The notes under the pieces were generated by a model. The model was not told the DNA's origin. It did no database searches and saw only the letters and a list, made by a program, of their open reading frames with translations. Positions 10,469-22,252 of a DNA stretch of 64,000 nucleotides are shown here, one piece after another (positions within the stretch are counted from its first letter, which is position 1; each line of letters begins with the position of its first letter). The position numbers and the translations under genes are program-made. This DNA is from Diphasiastrum complanatum (taxonomy: Eukaryota > Streptophyta > Lycopodiopsida > Lycopodiales > Lycopodiaceae), in NCBI GenBank assembly GCA_029204225.1, contig CM055103.1, positions 47,550,458-47,614,457 on the forward strand, written 5' to 3'.

Positions 10469-11650
10469 CTACTCAGGTTGAAGGATTTCTTCGGTTCCTT
10501 GAACTTCTAGTGGTTCAGAATTTGTAAATCCTTCTGGTTCCGGACCATCGAATTTCGTTAGCAAGCTTACAAGGAATTTGTTATGGATTTTCCAAATAAT
10601 AGGTAAGTCAAGCTCACATGTAACCTCATTGATTACTTTCTTGGCTTTAAAAGGTCCATAATACTTTTGGGCTAGTTTTGGGTAAAGTTTCATCCTGCCC
10701 TTCTTTTTCTTGAGTCTTTTCTTCTCAAATTTTAGGAGAACTAGTTCTCCTTCTTCGTACTTGATTCCCCTCCGATGCATATTTGCACTTTTCTGCTGTT
10801 TCTGTTGTGCATTTGCAATGGATTGCTGAACCTTTGAAAAGGCATCTTGATAATCCTGCACAAATTTATCTGAGGCAAATATCTTTTCTTTAGTCCTTAA
10901 TACAGGAGGCACAATTGGTTTTCCATACATTACTTCAAAAGGTGCTTTACCAATAGAAGAATGAATGGTGTTATTTTAAGCAGATTCTTGAATAGGAAGG
11001 GAGTGTTCTCATTGAGTCTTCTGATCACTTACATAATTTCTCAACAAATCTATGATGGTTCGATTAGTAATTTCACTTTGACCATCAGTCTGGGGTTGAA
11101 AGGAAGAAGAGAATTTAAGGCTTGTTCCCTAAATATCAAAAAGGGCTCTCCAAAAGTTGCTAGTAAATCTTGTATTCCGATCCGATACTATACTTTTGGG
11201 TAGTCCATGCAATCTAAAGATGTGATGAATAAAAAAATGAGCAGCTTCGGGTCCTTTAAGCTTTTTCTTACAGGGAATAAAATGAGCCTATTTGCTAAAT
11301 CTATCAATGATAGTCCATAATATCATCTCATTTTCATTTTTGGGTATAGGGAACCCAGAGATAAAGTCCATGGTAATATGTTCCCAGGGTGCTTCAGGAA
11401 TAGGCAAGGGATGAAGTAATCCTGGATTTTTTAATCCTCGCTCACCTTTATTGTGTTGACAAACTAGACATGCATTTATGTAATGCCTTGTGTCTCGATG
11501 CATGGTAGGCCAATAAAAGAATCTTTTCAGAGCTTCCAAATTTGAAGGGATTCCTCTATGTCGTGCATAGGGAGGAGGGTTTTTTGAAGGATCTTGGTTC
11601 TAAATGCTATAGGAATACATAGCTTATCTTCTTTGAATAAATATCCTTCT
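10469..11650 (-). pseudogene. gypsy integrase remnant
   Basis: Three minus-strand segments carry the integrase. At 11288-11539 the zinc-binding end is visible as FFYWPTMHRDTRHY and CLVCQHNK, followed by HITMDFISGFP at the start of the core. Around 10940-11280 the core is present but broken by stops. At 10469-10930 the C-terminal part reads KLYPKLAQKYYGPFKAKKV and HNKFLVSLL, the usual post-core fold of gypsy integrases. Integrase inserts the cDNA into the genome. I see no chromodomain after it. The frame breaks make it non-functional. Confidence 0.8.
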
Positions 11651-11703
11651 TTCAAATCATAGTCTTTATGACTTTGATTTCTTTCAAGTATTTCAAAGAT
11701 ATG

Positions 11704-12147
11704 CTAGAAGTCGGAATCACTAGCATACATACTTTTCATAGGAAGGAAATCTTCATGATATGCTAAGGAAATATGGTTGACCTTGGGGATTCTTGATAAT
11801 GCATCGGCGACCTTATTGAACTTTCCTGGGTGATGAAGTAGCTGAAAATGGAAAGTGCTAAGGTAGTTAGCCCATTTCAGATGTTTTTCTCGAATTAGTT
11901 GTTGGGTGAGAAAGTACCTAAGGCTTTGATGATATGTTTTCACTAGGAAATCATTTCCTAGAAGGTAGCGCTTCCATAACTTAAGGGCATGAATAATGGC
12001 CAAACATTTTTTTTCATAAATGTCATACTGTACTTCTGCCCCTTGAAGTCGTCTGCTTTCAAAGACTACAGCATGACCTTCTTGGTTTAAGACTGCCCCA
12101 ATACAGTCTAAACTTGCATCCACTTCCAAAAAGAAAGGTTTACGAAG
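11704..12147 (-). pseudogene. gypsy RNase H domain remnant
   Basis: The frame reads VDASLDCIGAVLNQEG, VFESRRLQGAEVQYDIYEK, LAIIHALKLWKRYLLG and KFNKVADALSR. This is the RNase H domain that degrades RNA in the RNA:DNA hybrid. The motif usually written TDHQSL is TYHQSL here, so a conserved Asp is changed to Tyr. This agrees with a decayed copy. RT lies directly upstream on the same strand. Confidence 0.82.
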
Positions 12148-12249
12148 GTCACGAATGATAAGAACAGGTCCAGTGGTAAGTGCATGCTTCAGAGTATCAA
12201 AGACATTTTGCTCTTTCTTATACCAATGAAATTTTATTCTCTTCTTAGT

Positions 12250-13010
12250 GAGTTCATGTAGTGGTCAGGCTATATAAGCAAAATGGCGAATAAACTTTCT
12301 ATAATAGGAACATAAGCTTAGAAAAGACCGAACTTCATGAATATTTCTTGGTTTAGGCCAGTCTTGTATGGCTTTAATCTTTGAAGGGTCCATTTGGATT
12401 CCTTCCTTTCAAATCATATTTCCTAGAAAGTGTATCTTTTCTATAAAGAATTCGCTTTATTTGCCTTTTATGAGAAGTGAGTTTTCTTGTAGGGCTCTAA
12501 AGACGATATCTAGATGTCTTTTATGTTCTTCTTCGCACTGAAGACTAAGATATCATCGAAGAATGTTCCTACAAAACGTCTATGAGGTCGAAAGACTCGT
12601 TCCATCATTCTATTGAATGTTGCGGGAGCATTAGTAAGACCAAATGGTACCACTAAAAATTCATAAAGGCCAGAGTTAGTCCTGAAAGCAGTTTTATGGA
12701 CATCTTTAGGTGCTACTCTGATCTAGTGGTATCCACTTGTCAAATCAATTCTACTAAAGATAGAAGATCCATTTATCCTATCCATAATGTCATCTATTCT
12801 TGGAATAGGAAAACGGTTCTTAACTGTAATCTTGTTTAAATCACAATAGTCCACACACATCCTAAAACTCCCATCTTTCTTTTGTACCAAAAGTACAGGA
12901 GAGCAATAGGGGGAGTTATTGGGTTTTATAGGGCCTTTCTCTAACAAATCATTAATTTGCTTAGAAATTTCTTCTTGTTGAGAATGGCTTACCCTATAGA
13001 GAGGTCTATT
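12250..13010 (-). pseudogene. gypsy reverse transcriptase remnant
   Basis: The best preserved part, 12723-12947, reads SPVLLVQKKDGSFRMCVDY, NKITVKNRFPIPRIDDI and FSRIDLTSGYH, the fingers and palm of a gypsy RT. The catalytic box appears downstream as FFDDILVFS near 12550-12580, in another segment after in-frame stops. RT copies the element RNA into DNA. The frame breaks rule out a functional enzyme. Confidence 0.82.
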
Positions 13011-13220
13011 GGATATGGAACTTCCAGGAATAATGTCTATCGTATGATCTTCAGGTCTTTCAGGGGGTAAGGATTTTGGTAGCTCATCAGAAAAACAAGA
13101 AGAATACTTTAATAAAAAGTCTTTTTAATTACTGCCCAGTGAATGCGTATTTTCATCAACATCATCATCCATACTTTGAACAAACAACAAATAAGAAAAT
13201 ATTGCTTTCTTTAGTACCTT

Positions 13221-14539
13221 TCATACCTGAATATGGCTTACCAAAGGAATTGTTTCGCCACTCTGTCCTGCACGCACACTAACATCTTTACCCTTGTGCT
13301 TCCATGAAATCAAATGCTTATTATAGTCCACCAGAGGGTTGTGCATCTTGTGCCAAGGCATGCCTAAGATTACATCTACTCTCTGTAAAGGACCTACCAT
13401 GAATTCTATAGGTTCATAGTAGTCGGAGATTTGAAGCTTAAGTTTTCCAATTACAGGGTAAATGTTTGCATCACCATCAACAAAAGCACCTTTAGCCTTA
13501 AGCATAGATTTAGAGAAGGAACCAACTCCTATCTCTTGTGCAAGCTTAAAAGAGATGAAATTATGAGAGGAGCCTGCATCAAAGAGAATTAAAGAAAGTT
13601 TGTTATGGACTTGTCCCCATGTCTTGAGGAGATCGTGGTTTTGAGTGTCTTCAATGGTTTGTACGGCCACCTGCCTCCCTTTGTCTGCACTTGAAGCTTT
13701 GGTATCTTTGAGTGGACATTTGAAGAAAAGGTGTCCCTTTTCTCCACACTTGAAGCATCTTCCTTTCTTGCGATAGGCCTGCACTTGTTCTTTGGAAAGG
13801 CTTTGAGTCTTCTCTTTTGGAGTTTGATTGGTGGGATGTTCCTTCCTTTTGTTCCCACTTCCATTTCGATGATTTTCTAGTAGCTCAATTCTGGTAGCAT
13901 AATATATGACTTGTTCCAAAGTATCAGCTTGTACTAGATCTAAGCCATATTGTATATTTCTATGCAAACCCGAATAGAACTTTCTTTTCTGTTCTTTCTT
14001 GGAAATGGAATGCAAAGTCTGAACTTTCAAAAGCAACTCCCAAATCTCTTTACATACTCAACTACCTTCTCATTTTGTTTTTGCCTAAAGATGTCCCATG
14101 CAGCTAAAGTATCTTTCTTATATTCTTTTGGCAAAAAGTGGGCTTTAATTTGCTTTTTAGAGCTATGCCAAGTGGAAGCAGCTTCGTGATTAGATTTCAT
14201 AGCCGCCCACCATAGAGATGCATACTTATCTAGATGTAATGTGGAAAATCGAATCTTGGAATGATTTGAGTATCTACTTTTCTCAAAGAAAGTATCAAGA
14301 GCTCGAATCCAGGCAAGCAAACTCTCTTCATTGCTACTATCTCCATCAAACTTAAAAAACTTCAAAAGTTTATTATCAATCTTAGCAAACCTCCTTCTCC
14401 TAGATCGAGTAGAGGAAGTTGACTTGGAGGAAACATGAGGAGATGATGACATAGATGAAGAGGAGCTTGAAGAGCCTCGTGAGGAGCTATCCATCTTTGA
14501 TTGGAGTTTTTGGAATTCACTTGTGATACACAAACTCAA
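13221..14539 (-). pseudogene. gypsy Gag and protease, frameshifted
   Basis: Gag starts at ATG 14539 with a serine-rich head, then capsid motifs FKFDGDSSNEESLLAWIRAL and LHLDKYASLWW. Near 14030 the phase changes and the second frame continues with FYSGLHRNIQYGLD, a zinc knuckle CFKCGEKGHLFFKC, a protease loop FDAGSSHNFISFKLA and ILGMPWH. The head resembles a plant gypsy capsid; the knuckle binds RNA; the protease processes the polyprotein. A one-base shift at the join and further stops downstream explain the loss of function. Confidence 0.85.
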
Positions 14540-14848
14540 GGCATAAAGTACGAATAGACTGGAGATTCAGAGAAATGACATTCTCCAAAAAGGAAGATAG
14601 AAGCTCGCATTAACAAAGTATTGTCTCTAAAATAGAAAGCAAGCTGGAGATCCAATTCTCAAGGATCCCCCAAATGGAGTCTATTAGCTCAAATATTAAA
14701 GAGATCTTGTAAGAAAAAAGAAATTCGAGCGAAAGGAAAATCTATTCGAAAGTAAACATACAAAGTCCTGTGTATTGGCATTTGATTCAAGAATGAACAC
14801 ACAAGGCACTCACATCAACCTCACAAAGAAAGAAAAATAATAGACCTT

Positions 14849-14861
14849 GGCTCTGATACCA
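14849..14861 (-). other. primer-binding site (initiator tRNA-Met) of the older gypsy
   Basis: The minus strand reads TGGTATCAGAGCC three bases inside the LTR end GGTTCACA at 14865. This fixes the inner boundary of the 5' LTR. Confidence 0.88.
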
Positions 14862-15396
14862 AACTGTGAACCTGAGAGGGTCTACTAATTCTAAAGTCCT
14901 GACTTTAGAAAGTGTGACTTAAAAATAACAAATCAACATAACACTGTTGAATAGAACTTGAAAAAGAACTCAAGAACTTAGAACTTTAACATTCAACCAC
15001 AAAATCATTCATTCAAGAGACTTGCTGAGGGATCAAGATGGGACCCCCCCCCCCCCTCGAAGGATTTTTCTTTTGAAATTATGCAAGATCAATTGGCCCA
15101 AGGCCAATTACATATACAGTGGTCTTGGGATCTTTACATCGAAATAGAAGTTACAGATTTTGGATCTTAAAGAATCTTATACCAAGAAAAGTGGTTCCTT
15201 ATGACATGCAAGGACTTACTGATCGAGAAAAGAGCATGCATAGGCATTTGACATCAGTAGGCATGGCATGCATGAATCCAATTTGACATGCAAGCTTCGA
15301 TTTCAACATGCAAGCTTCAATTTCATACATGCAAGTTCCCAAATCAGACATGCAACTCCTAAATCAGGTATGCAACTTCTAAATCAGACATGCAAC

Positions 15397-15560
15397 TTCT
15401 AATGCATGACCATAAAGTTATGGATGATGTGACATGCAAAGTCATCAGGTCATGGATGGTGTGACATGCAAAGTCATAAAGTCATGGATGGTGTGACATG
15501 CAAAGCCATCAAGTCATGAATGGTGTGACATGCATGGCCATCAGTCTTATGGATGGTGTG
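15397..15560. repeat. 32-bp tandem array in the LTR
   Basis: The word GTGACATGCA recurs at 15429, 15461, 15493 and 15525, a strict 32-bp period, with a degenerate unit on either side. Each unit also carries GTCATGGATG. Less regular ATGCAA repeats extend left to about 15229. Confidence 0.88.
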
Positions 15561-15573
15561 AAAGTTTTAGAGA

Positions 15574-15583
<10 letters not shown>

Positions 15584-15666
<83 letters not shown>
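15584..15666. repeat. (GA)n microsatellite, 83 bp
   Basis: Pure alternating G and A immediately right of the 32-bp array. Long open frames of alternating Arg-Glu or Ser-Leu over it are artefacts of the repeat. Confidence 0.98.
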
Positions 15667-15669
<3 letters not shown>

Positions 15670-16703
15670 AAGAGGTAGGAGAAAGTGAGTGTGTGTGAAA
15701 GTGGTTCCAATCCAATTTGATAGATCCTCCTCAAGCCATAGCTCCAAGCTTTCTTCCAAGCACCTACACACACAAAAGCGAGAGCAAGAGGCAAAGCAAT
15801 AATGAATGGGAGATGAATAATGAGGGAGAGGGGCGAGTTAGTCCTTTTATAGGGAATGTGTAGTCTTTAGGAAGTGGTTGAGGTGTCCAAAATGAGTGTG
15901 AGAGGTGTAAGGGAGACTCTAGGATAAGTAAAGTGAGAGCGTGAGGTGTATAGGTATGAGAGAGTGTTTATCCATTAGTTAGAGCAGAAGGGGAGTAGGT
16001 GGGCGCATTTTCCTACGTGTCCTATGGCTTACAAGCCATGTGGAAAAGTAGATAAGTTGCATATTGATAAGTATAGAAGGTAGGTAGCTTAACATTTAAT
16101 GTTAGCCACTTTCAAGTTGAATTTTTCTTTGTTTACAACATTGGGATTCACCCAAGTGTTTTTCATGTCATGGGAAAGGCTTTGTATATGTCCATCTTAC
16201 CTTGCATAATTTTCATCAATTCCTAGGCCCTTTTTTCTAGGGGTTGCCCATCCCCAATCATAGTGGAGTGTGACACAAAGGGTGATCAGTCCTTTGGTTT
16301 ATTCTCCCAGTCTTTATAGACTCAAGTGAGCCTTCTTTATAGACTTGATTCAGCCTTCCTTATAGACTCGATTGAGCCTTCTTTAGGTACCGTCTTTAAG
16401 CTTTAAGAAGCTTCTTTAGATTTAATCTTCAAATACTCTTCTTAGTACCTGCACATACCCTTAGAAAATGATTAGAAGTCATACCATCAAATGGTTCATC
16501 ATTAGATTCTATTTCTAGAACCTACATATCCAACTGTTAGCATTGCTCTACAGATTCATTTCTTGTCTTCAAGTAATGATACCTACACTCATAATTCATC
16601 AGTTAGAGTAATAAGCTCTAATAGTCAAAATACGTTTCATACAAAAAGAATGGAAGACCGGATAGCCTTTATTTCTTGGTCAATTTGGTCTATAAATTTT
16701 ACA

Positions 16704-18330
16704 AGATTAGATAAAGGCAAGAGCATTGCAGTACCAAAATGATCTCCTAGAAGATCGACAAGAGAACAAAGAGCGCCAACAAGATTTGTGCCAGGTAGCT
16801 CAACTTCTACGTCAGAAGAGTTTTGTGAATTCAGTGGAGAACCACAGACATTCGAGTAAGCAATTGAATGTCTAGAGAAGGACAAATGGATCCAAGCCAT
16901 GAATGAGGAGATGGAATCCGTGAGGTATGGACATTGCAGCCATTACCAAATAAGCGAAAGACTATACAAAGCAAGTGGGTATACAAGTTGAAGTATGGAC
17001 CGAATGGAAATATTTCAAAGTATAAAGCTTGACTTGTAGCAAAAGAGTTTTCTCAAAGATATGGTATTGACTATGTTGAGACCTTCTCTCTTGTCGTAAA
17101 ACATTCATTGCTACGCTTACTGTTTGCATATGGAGCTGCTTATAATCTCAGGATTCACATCGAGGACGAAAAGACAGCGTTCTTGCATGGTGAGCTAGAC
17201 AAAGAAGTCTACATGGATCAACCTCTAGGCTACGTTTTGAACTCACTTCCTACTTACGCATGCAGAATGCACAGGAGTATCTACGGTCTAAAGCAATCAG
17301 CACGACAATGATATAAGAAGGAAGATCAAGCCCTAAAATCCTTAAGATTCAAGCCACTAATAGTTGATTCCAATGTTTATGTAAGAATTACAGATGGGAA
17401 GATCATCATTGTAGCTGTATATGTGGATGACACTCTGATACTTTGCAAAAGTGAGGAACTTATTGTTGAGGTGAAGTATGACATCTCAAAACATTTTGAC
17501 ATTGTAGACCTAGCAGAAGCCAGATGTTATCTTGGCTTACAAATTGACAGAGACTATGAGGAAGGGAAATTGTACCTTCATCAGAAAGATCTTAGAAGAT
17601 TTCGGAAAGTTGAATACTCCAATGCTTGTAGGAACAATGTTGACAAATGAAGTTTGCTCGAAGACTGAAGAGGAAAGAGAATTGATACAGCATATACCAT
17701 ACAGGAAGCTAATTGGATCACCAATGTATCTTGCAAATAACACACGTCCTGACATTGCTTATGCCATGTTCAGGATGAGCCAATTTAGTACGAATCTAGG
17801 CTCGACTCATTGGAAGATTGCGAAACGAATCTTGCAATACCTTCAATTAACGAAGAATTTTGGATTGTGTTATTCTCATGATGCAGGGTTACAGATGCTT
17901 TCATACAATGATGCTAGTTGGGCATCTCTCAAGGACGACGGCAAAGTGTCTCAGGAGGATGTACCATCGCGTCAGGAGCAGCAATTCTCTGGGTCAGCAA
18001 AAAACAGGCCATTGTGGCTTAGTCTCCTACGAAGCAGAATACGTAGCAGCAGCAAAGATGGCCAATGAAATCATTTGGCTGCAACAGTTCCTTGATGAAT
18101 TAGGTGAAACGAGAAATGAATCTTTGATTTTGCAGATGGACAATACATCCACAATACATCTGACAAAGGATCCTGTATTTCACTCAAGGATGAAACACAT
18201 TGCAATCAAGTACCACTTGATAAGGGATCTGATCACGAAGAAGAAGTTGCAAACTACTTTCTTTGGAACAAAGGAGATGGTTGCTGACATTTTCACAAGG
18301 GCCTTAAACAAAGGTCTATTCAAGAAATAG
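16704..18330 (+). pseudogene. copia RT and RNase H remnant (family A)
   Basis: Recognisable pieces in order: the RT start (WIQAMNEEMES), TAFLHGELDKEVYMDQ, IYGLKQSARQ, the active site VAVYVDDTLILCKS near 17410, the RNase H lead-in GSPMYLANNTRPDIAYA, and the end MVADIFTRALNKGLF. They lie in several phases. After SARQ the Trp codon found in the other copy (TGG) is TGA. RT and RNase H make the cDNA. With this many breaks the copy is dead. Confidence 0.87.
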
Positions 18331-18376
18331 AGGACCAATCATGGAGTCATCAAGCTATCACGCTTTGAGAGAGAGC

Positions 18377-18996
18377 TGAAGAAACAAAACGTTTCTATTA
18401 CCAAAGCTCTGCTAGCTTTCAACTCTCAATTTGATGAAAATACACGAAACAAAAATGTTTTCGAACAGCACAACACAACACGAAACAAAAATGTTTGCAA
18501 CGCAAAACACTTCGTGCTCCAAAGGACCAGGAAGATCAACTAAGTACTATGAAGTACAAATCTCTGATCTGATATAGTGACATTAGCAAAAGAGCCTTAG
18601 GACATGCCTAATCCACAGCTCTTGTAATCCATGATTAGTTATAGATGTTTAATCTGTTTGATCAAGAATGTTACTCGAAGCGACACAAAAAATTTCGCAA
18701 AATATACACATTTGCTATATGCATCAAACATATACAAATAGATGAAAAATATAGAATAGAAGTCCGCCTGTGAGCGAGACAATTTTGTAAGCAGGATCCA
18801 CAGAGATCAAAGAAGTTCGCTAGTAAGCGAGACACTATTTTTGGGAGAACGCCACTTCTCTCACGCCAATGTGTTGTGTGGGTCTGTCACACAATGCTCG
18901 ATCTCAAGAGGATTAGTAGATGATATAGTAGCTATTATGCACATATTATTCTGAATTTTGTCTGATCTTGAATGAATTGTTGTCTATTATTATTTG
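18377..18996 (+). repeat. 3' LTR of family-A copia, partial
   Basis: Begins TGAAGAAACAAAAC after a GAGAGAGAG purine tract, as do the LTRs at 46270 and 51585. Similarity to 46270-46995 continues up to the gypsy LTR, with one sizeable internal difference around 18430-18540. Confidence 0.8.
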
Positions 18997-19465
18997 TGTA
19001 AGGATCACCACATGAAGATCTGACTAGATCTTGTTGCAAAACAACCAAAAGGACACCTGTGGAGCAAAACCACCCATCCAAACCTAGATCCCTCTTGGAG
19101 TTTCCTCCTGGACCTAGCCCCCAAGCCATAGTGAAGAACCTAAGAGAGAGGAGGAGAAACAGACTCAAGAAACTGAATTTTCAATAGGAAGATGGGCGAG
19201 TTTCCACTAGACTTATTCTCCTCAAGAGAAAGAAAATATTCCCTTTAGGATCCCCATGCAACCCATATTGAGCTATTGACCTCCTATTCTTGCATGAAAG
19301 CAGTCATTCACTATGCATGTGCTCCTATGTCCAATTATAGGTCTGGGCCCTCATATGATTATTAATTACTTTACAAGCCAAGCCCGGAATGACGAACACC
19401 TGGAGTGACTGGCTATCCATGTCAGGAATAATTTCGATTCCCTTGTACAAGACATGGACGTAACA
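18997..19465 (-). repeat. gypsy family-D LTR (left copy)
   Basis: 469 bp, plus-strand ends TGTAAGGATCACC and GACGTAACA. Shares blocks with 39106-39579, such as ACACCTGTGGAGCA and GGCTATCCATGTCAGGAAT. Confidence 0.82.
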
Positions 19466-19480
19466 TTCTTCCCCCTTAAA
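19466..19480 (-). other. polypurine tract of family D
   Basis: The minus strand reads TTTAAGGGGGAAGAA directly before TGTTACGTCC, the LTR start. Confidence 0.85.
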
Positions 19481-20100
19481 CCAGTTCTGTCCTCAGAACG
19501 AGTAACCAATTTGTATGCTTTTGATTCTTCCCATGAATCATTATCCTCAATTTGACCAACCAACTTAAGCAAGCACACAAGGATAAAACAATTTCTCAAT
19601 TGTTTGTCTCTGATCCTAAGTACTCATTCAGGGTCCAAAGGTACATTGAGCGATAAATCTTCCAAATGGGCAAAATCTTCAATACATCAAACTGTCATCA
19701 TCATATAAACTAAATTTACATGATACACCGGATGAGTAGTCGACCAAACTTGAAGATTAAGTTTAAAAGCTAAGAAATCAATCATTTAACTTTTACAATT
19801 ACCCTGAAAATCAATTTTTAGTCTGACTTCAATATCAAATAAATATTTAGAGATGGGATAATTCTCAAATTATCTGTCTCTACACTGAAATACTATATCA
19901 ACCTTTTAGAAGTACACTAAAAGATAAATTTCCCTATTGGGTTTGATTTTCTCTAATCTAATAACATCACATTCATGTACCTCAACTTACTTGAATTACT
20001 GGGTGAGTCCTCGCCTTATATTGGAAATCAATGTTCAAAAGTTAAAGATCCAAAACAATTATAGTCCAAGACTATCCACAAATACTTGTAGACCTATCAT
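19481..20100 (-). pseudogene. gypsy Pol C-terminal end with chromodomain remnant
   Basis: Minus-strand fragments read DLSLNVPLDPE, RIRDKQLRNC and QIEDNDSWEESKAY, followed by GLRGKNV before the PPT. The same series (DLSLSVPLELEKVL, RDKQLRNRSI) is present at 36615-36794. This is the tail of a chromovirus integrase; the chromodomain is thought to guide insertion to particular chromatin. Stops and shifts are frequent. Further upstream, to 20754, the sequence decays until no motif is sure. Confidence 0.65.
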
Positions 20101-20754
20101 AAATGTTCTTGGTACAAAACTCATCCCACCAAAACCTCTTAGGAGATCTATCAAGATAAAAATGACTTCAACTCAGTCTTGAGTACCCCAAATACTCTCC
20201 TAAGATAAGTGCTCTATCCCTAGCATCATATGCCAGAAAAATAGCAACCATTCAATCTTGATAGACTTAACTACTCCTAATTAACCGGAGATTTTAGGTT
20301 GAAAAATAGTACACAAGAATTCCTTGACTACAATCTGTAAAGGTAAGCAAATTCCTCATAAGTAAACAATTACTTAATGAAAATGCCTGGAAGATCCAAA
20401 CAATCTCAAGTTTACACACAAATTTAGAGTTCAAATAACAAATCTAAATTTTAACTCCACCAATTGATCAAGAATTACTCATCATCTTAAGGATCATCAT
20501 ATTTCCATATAATTATCTAACGACCTTTAAGTATCAATTTATGATCCGTCAATCATAAACATTTAGAATCTTATGGTTCGTCAATCATAATCTATCGGAT
20601 TCTAAACCCGTACTTAATCATTTAGAGATACTGGAGTATATGCCCAACATACCACTCAGGAAATATAAGAAGCATTCTGAAATCTTTTCCACAAGGAAAA
20701 TTATTGGATTCCAAGAATATTTTTTCATCTCGATTCTTAACCAGATTATGAGTT
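20101..20754 (-). other. degraded gypsy interior, no clear motif
   Basis: Lies between the family-D Pol tail and the copia insertion. The phrase YDARDRAL on the minus strand near 20220 recalls the QDRAKHYAD motif after the integrase core, but nothing longer is readable. Confidence 0.4.
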
Positions 20755-20759
20755 CCAAA
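20755..20759. repeat. target-site duplication CCAAA (left)
   Basis: CCAAA abuts the left LTR and recurs at 26918-26922. Confidence 0.9.
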
Positions 20760-21441
20760 TGTTAAAAATTCACAATTCTAGCTTGACTAGTTTTGGTCAT
20801 ATGACTTGTAAATAGTTAGATGGTCATGATGTGGCTTGTCACACGTGCCAAATAGCATAGGATTCCATTCATAAGGATGTTCTCAAGTAGACCTAAGTGT
20901 TAGAACCTTTGGAATGAGTCCAAATTATGCTTAGATACAAGGGAGAAAAAATAGGAGCTATTTTTGGTAATTTTTGCATTGTTGAGGGATCTCCAAGATT
21001 CCAACCCTAACTTGGTAGGGATGAAAGATCCACCAAAATTAGAATTAGGGATAGGTTTAGGGCTACTCATACCTGCCCAAAACCGTGATGGATCATGTAT
21101 ATATAGGTGATGATATCTCACCAGAATCAATCAAGCAATTTCATGATTTTTCTCTCATAATGGTGCAATTGCTCTCTATGTTCATAATTGTTTGAGTACT
21201 TGTGATTACTAATGATTATAGGATTGAATGTAGGTCTGATGTACAGTACTAAGACTGTGGGAGGCCGTACTTTCACACGTGTGAATTCTTCTTCAAGGAT
21301 TTGGGCCATTTAGTGAGGTTCAAGCATAGATTTTTGATGGATTTTGATGGTTCAACTTGTGCTAATCTTATGAAATCATAATCTATTGTTTCCCTCATCA
21401 TTTCAAGTGTTTTAGGATCCTTATTTGCTGTAATGTTTACA
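20760..21441 (+). repeat. 5' LTR of the copia element
   Basis: 682 bp, TGTTAAAAATTC to AATGTTTACA. Contains ATGTATATATAGG near 21098, a possible TATA element for the element promoter. Confidence 0.95.
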
Positions 21442-21454
21442 TGGTATCAGAGCC
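21442..21454 (+). other. primer-binding site (initiator tRNA-Met)
   Basis: TGGTATCAGAGCC with no gap after the LTR. Confidence 0.95.
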
Positions 21455-22252
21455 TAAAGGCTGAAATGAGCTAAATCCTTGGTTTTCATTCAATTTGATC
21501 ACAATTTTTGATCTAAATCTTGTGTAGATTGGATCTTAGCATCTAGTATTGATTCTAGAACTCAAAGTGAGTCAAATACATTGGAGATTGGTGTTGTGTG
21601 ACTTCATTTTCAGGTGTTTAGGTGTCTAAAACCAGAGTCAAAGTTGAATTCAATTCACATTACCAAGATAGCAAGTTTTGCTTGCTCCAAGCATTGATTT
21701 CTAAGCGAGTTTTGGAGGTGATTTCATAGAGGAGGCTTTCTAGCATTCAAGGAGAGGGAAGATCAGAGTTTTGGGGACTCTTCAAGGCTGTTCTAAGGTG
21801 TAGTAGGCACCTCCTAAAGTGATTTAGGTTCAGTCCAACCATTGCTTGACTTATGCACCAAATTAGATCAATTTTTCATCAATTTTGATCATTTTTTGCT
21901 TGTGATTGGATAGTAGAGTGTGTTGCATCCTCATTAAGTTCCATTTAGATCTTTTACAAGTGATTTTGGAAGTATATTAGGTTTCTGAAATTCACTCTTG
22001 ATCAGATCATTTGGAAGCTTTAATGTTCTTTATAGAAAGAGGGGCAATTCTACTAGTATTGTCTACTTCAATCAAGCAAGTGCATTGTTTCTAGTATTCT
22101 ATGATTTGATTTTGTTAGAGATCATTCTTAGATCTTTATAGGAAGTCTATTACTGATCTTTTCAGGTCCCTAAGAAGTGGGATAAGGTAGACCTTCAATC
22201 AAATCAATAGAAGTAACCTTCATTTGTGTCAAGTCCTTGACTAGGAGACTAG
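21455..22252 (+). other. untranslated leader of the copia element
   Basis: 798 bp between PBS and gag start. It contains repeated TTGATC/GATCATT words and no coding motif. Confidence 0.8.

Larger units (their letters stand above)
9742..16703 (-). mobile_element. older Ty3/gypsy element with long LTR
   Basis: On the minus strand the element starts with an LTR (16703 down to 14865), followed by a PBS, gag, protease, RT, RNase H, integrase, a PPT at 10281-10289 and a 3' LTR at 10280-9742. The 3' LTR matches only the first 540 bases or so of the 5' LTR, so its far end has been lost or replaced. Coding parts carry several frameshifts and stops. The right flank continues directly into a plus-strand copia RT linker, so the element inserted in that older copia. 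Confidence 0.82.
14865..16703 (-). repeat. 5' LTR of the older gypsy, 1.84 kb
   Basis: Bounded inside by the PBS and outside by TTTTACA at 16703, where copia sequence begins. Its outer 535 bases match 9742-10280. The rest holds a run of 13 C (15044-15056), ATGCAA-rich repeats, a 32-bp tandem array and a GA microsatellite. The length is inferred from the PBS; another insertion inside the LTR cannot be excluded. Confidence 0.65.
16704..18996 (+). mobile_element. Ty1/copia family A, 3' half with LTR
   Basis: Starts inside the RT linker, at the position equal to 49875 of the other copy, because the gypsy element inserted there. It continues through RT and RNase H into an LTR at 18377 that matches 46270 onward. 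Many frameshifts and stops are present. The right end is cut by the gypsy family-D LTR at 18997. Confidence 0.87.

Noticed and set aside
15498-15794. Open frames of alternating Arg-Glu or Ser-Leu on both strands
   Set aside because: They are read through the GA microsatellite at 15584-15666; the same applies at 45483-46250 and 54240-54494.
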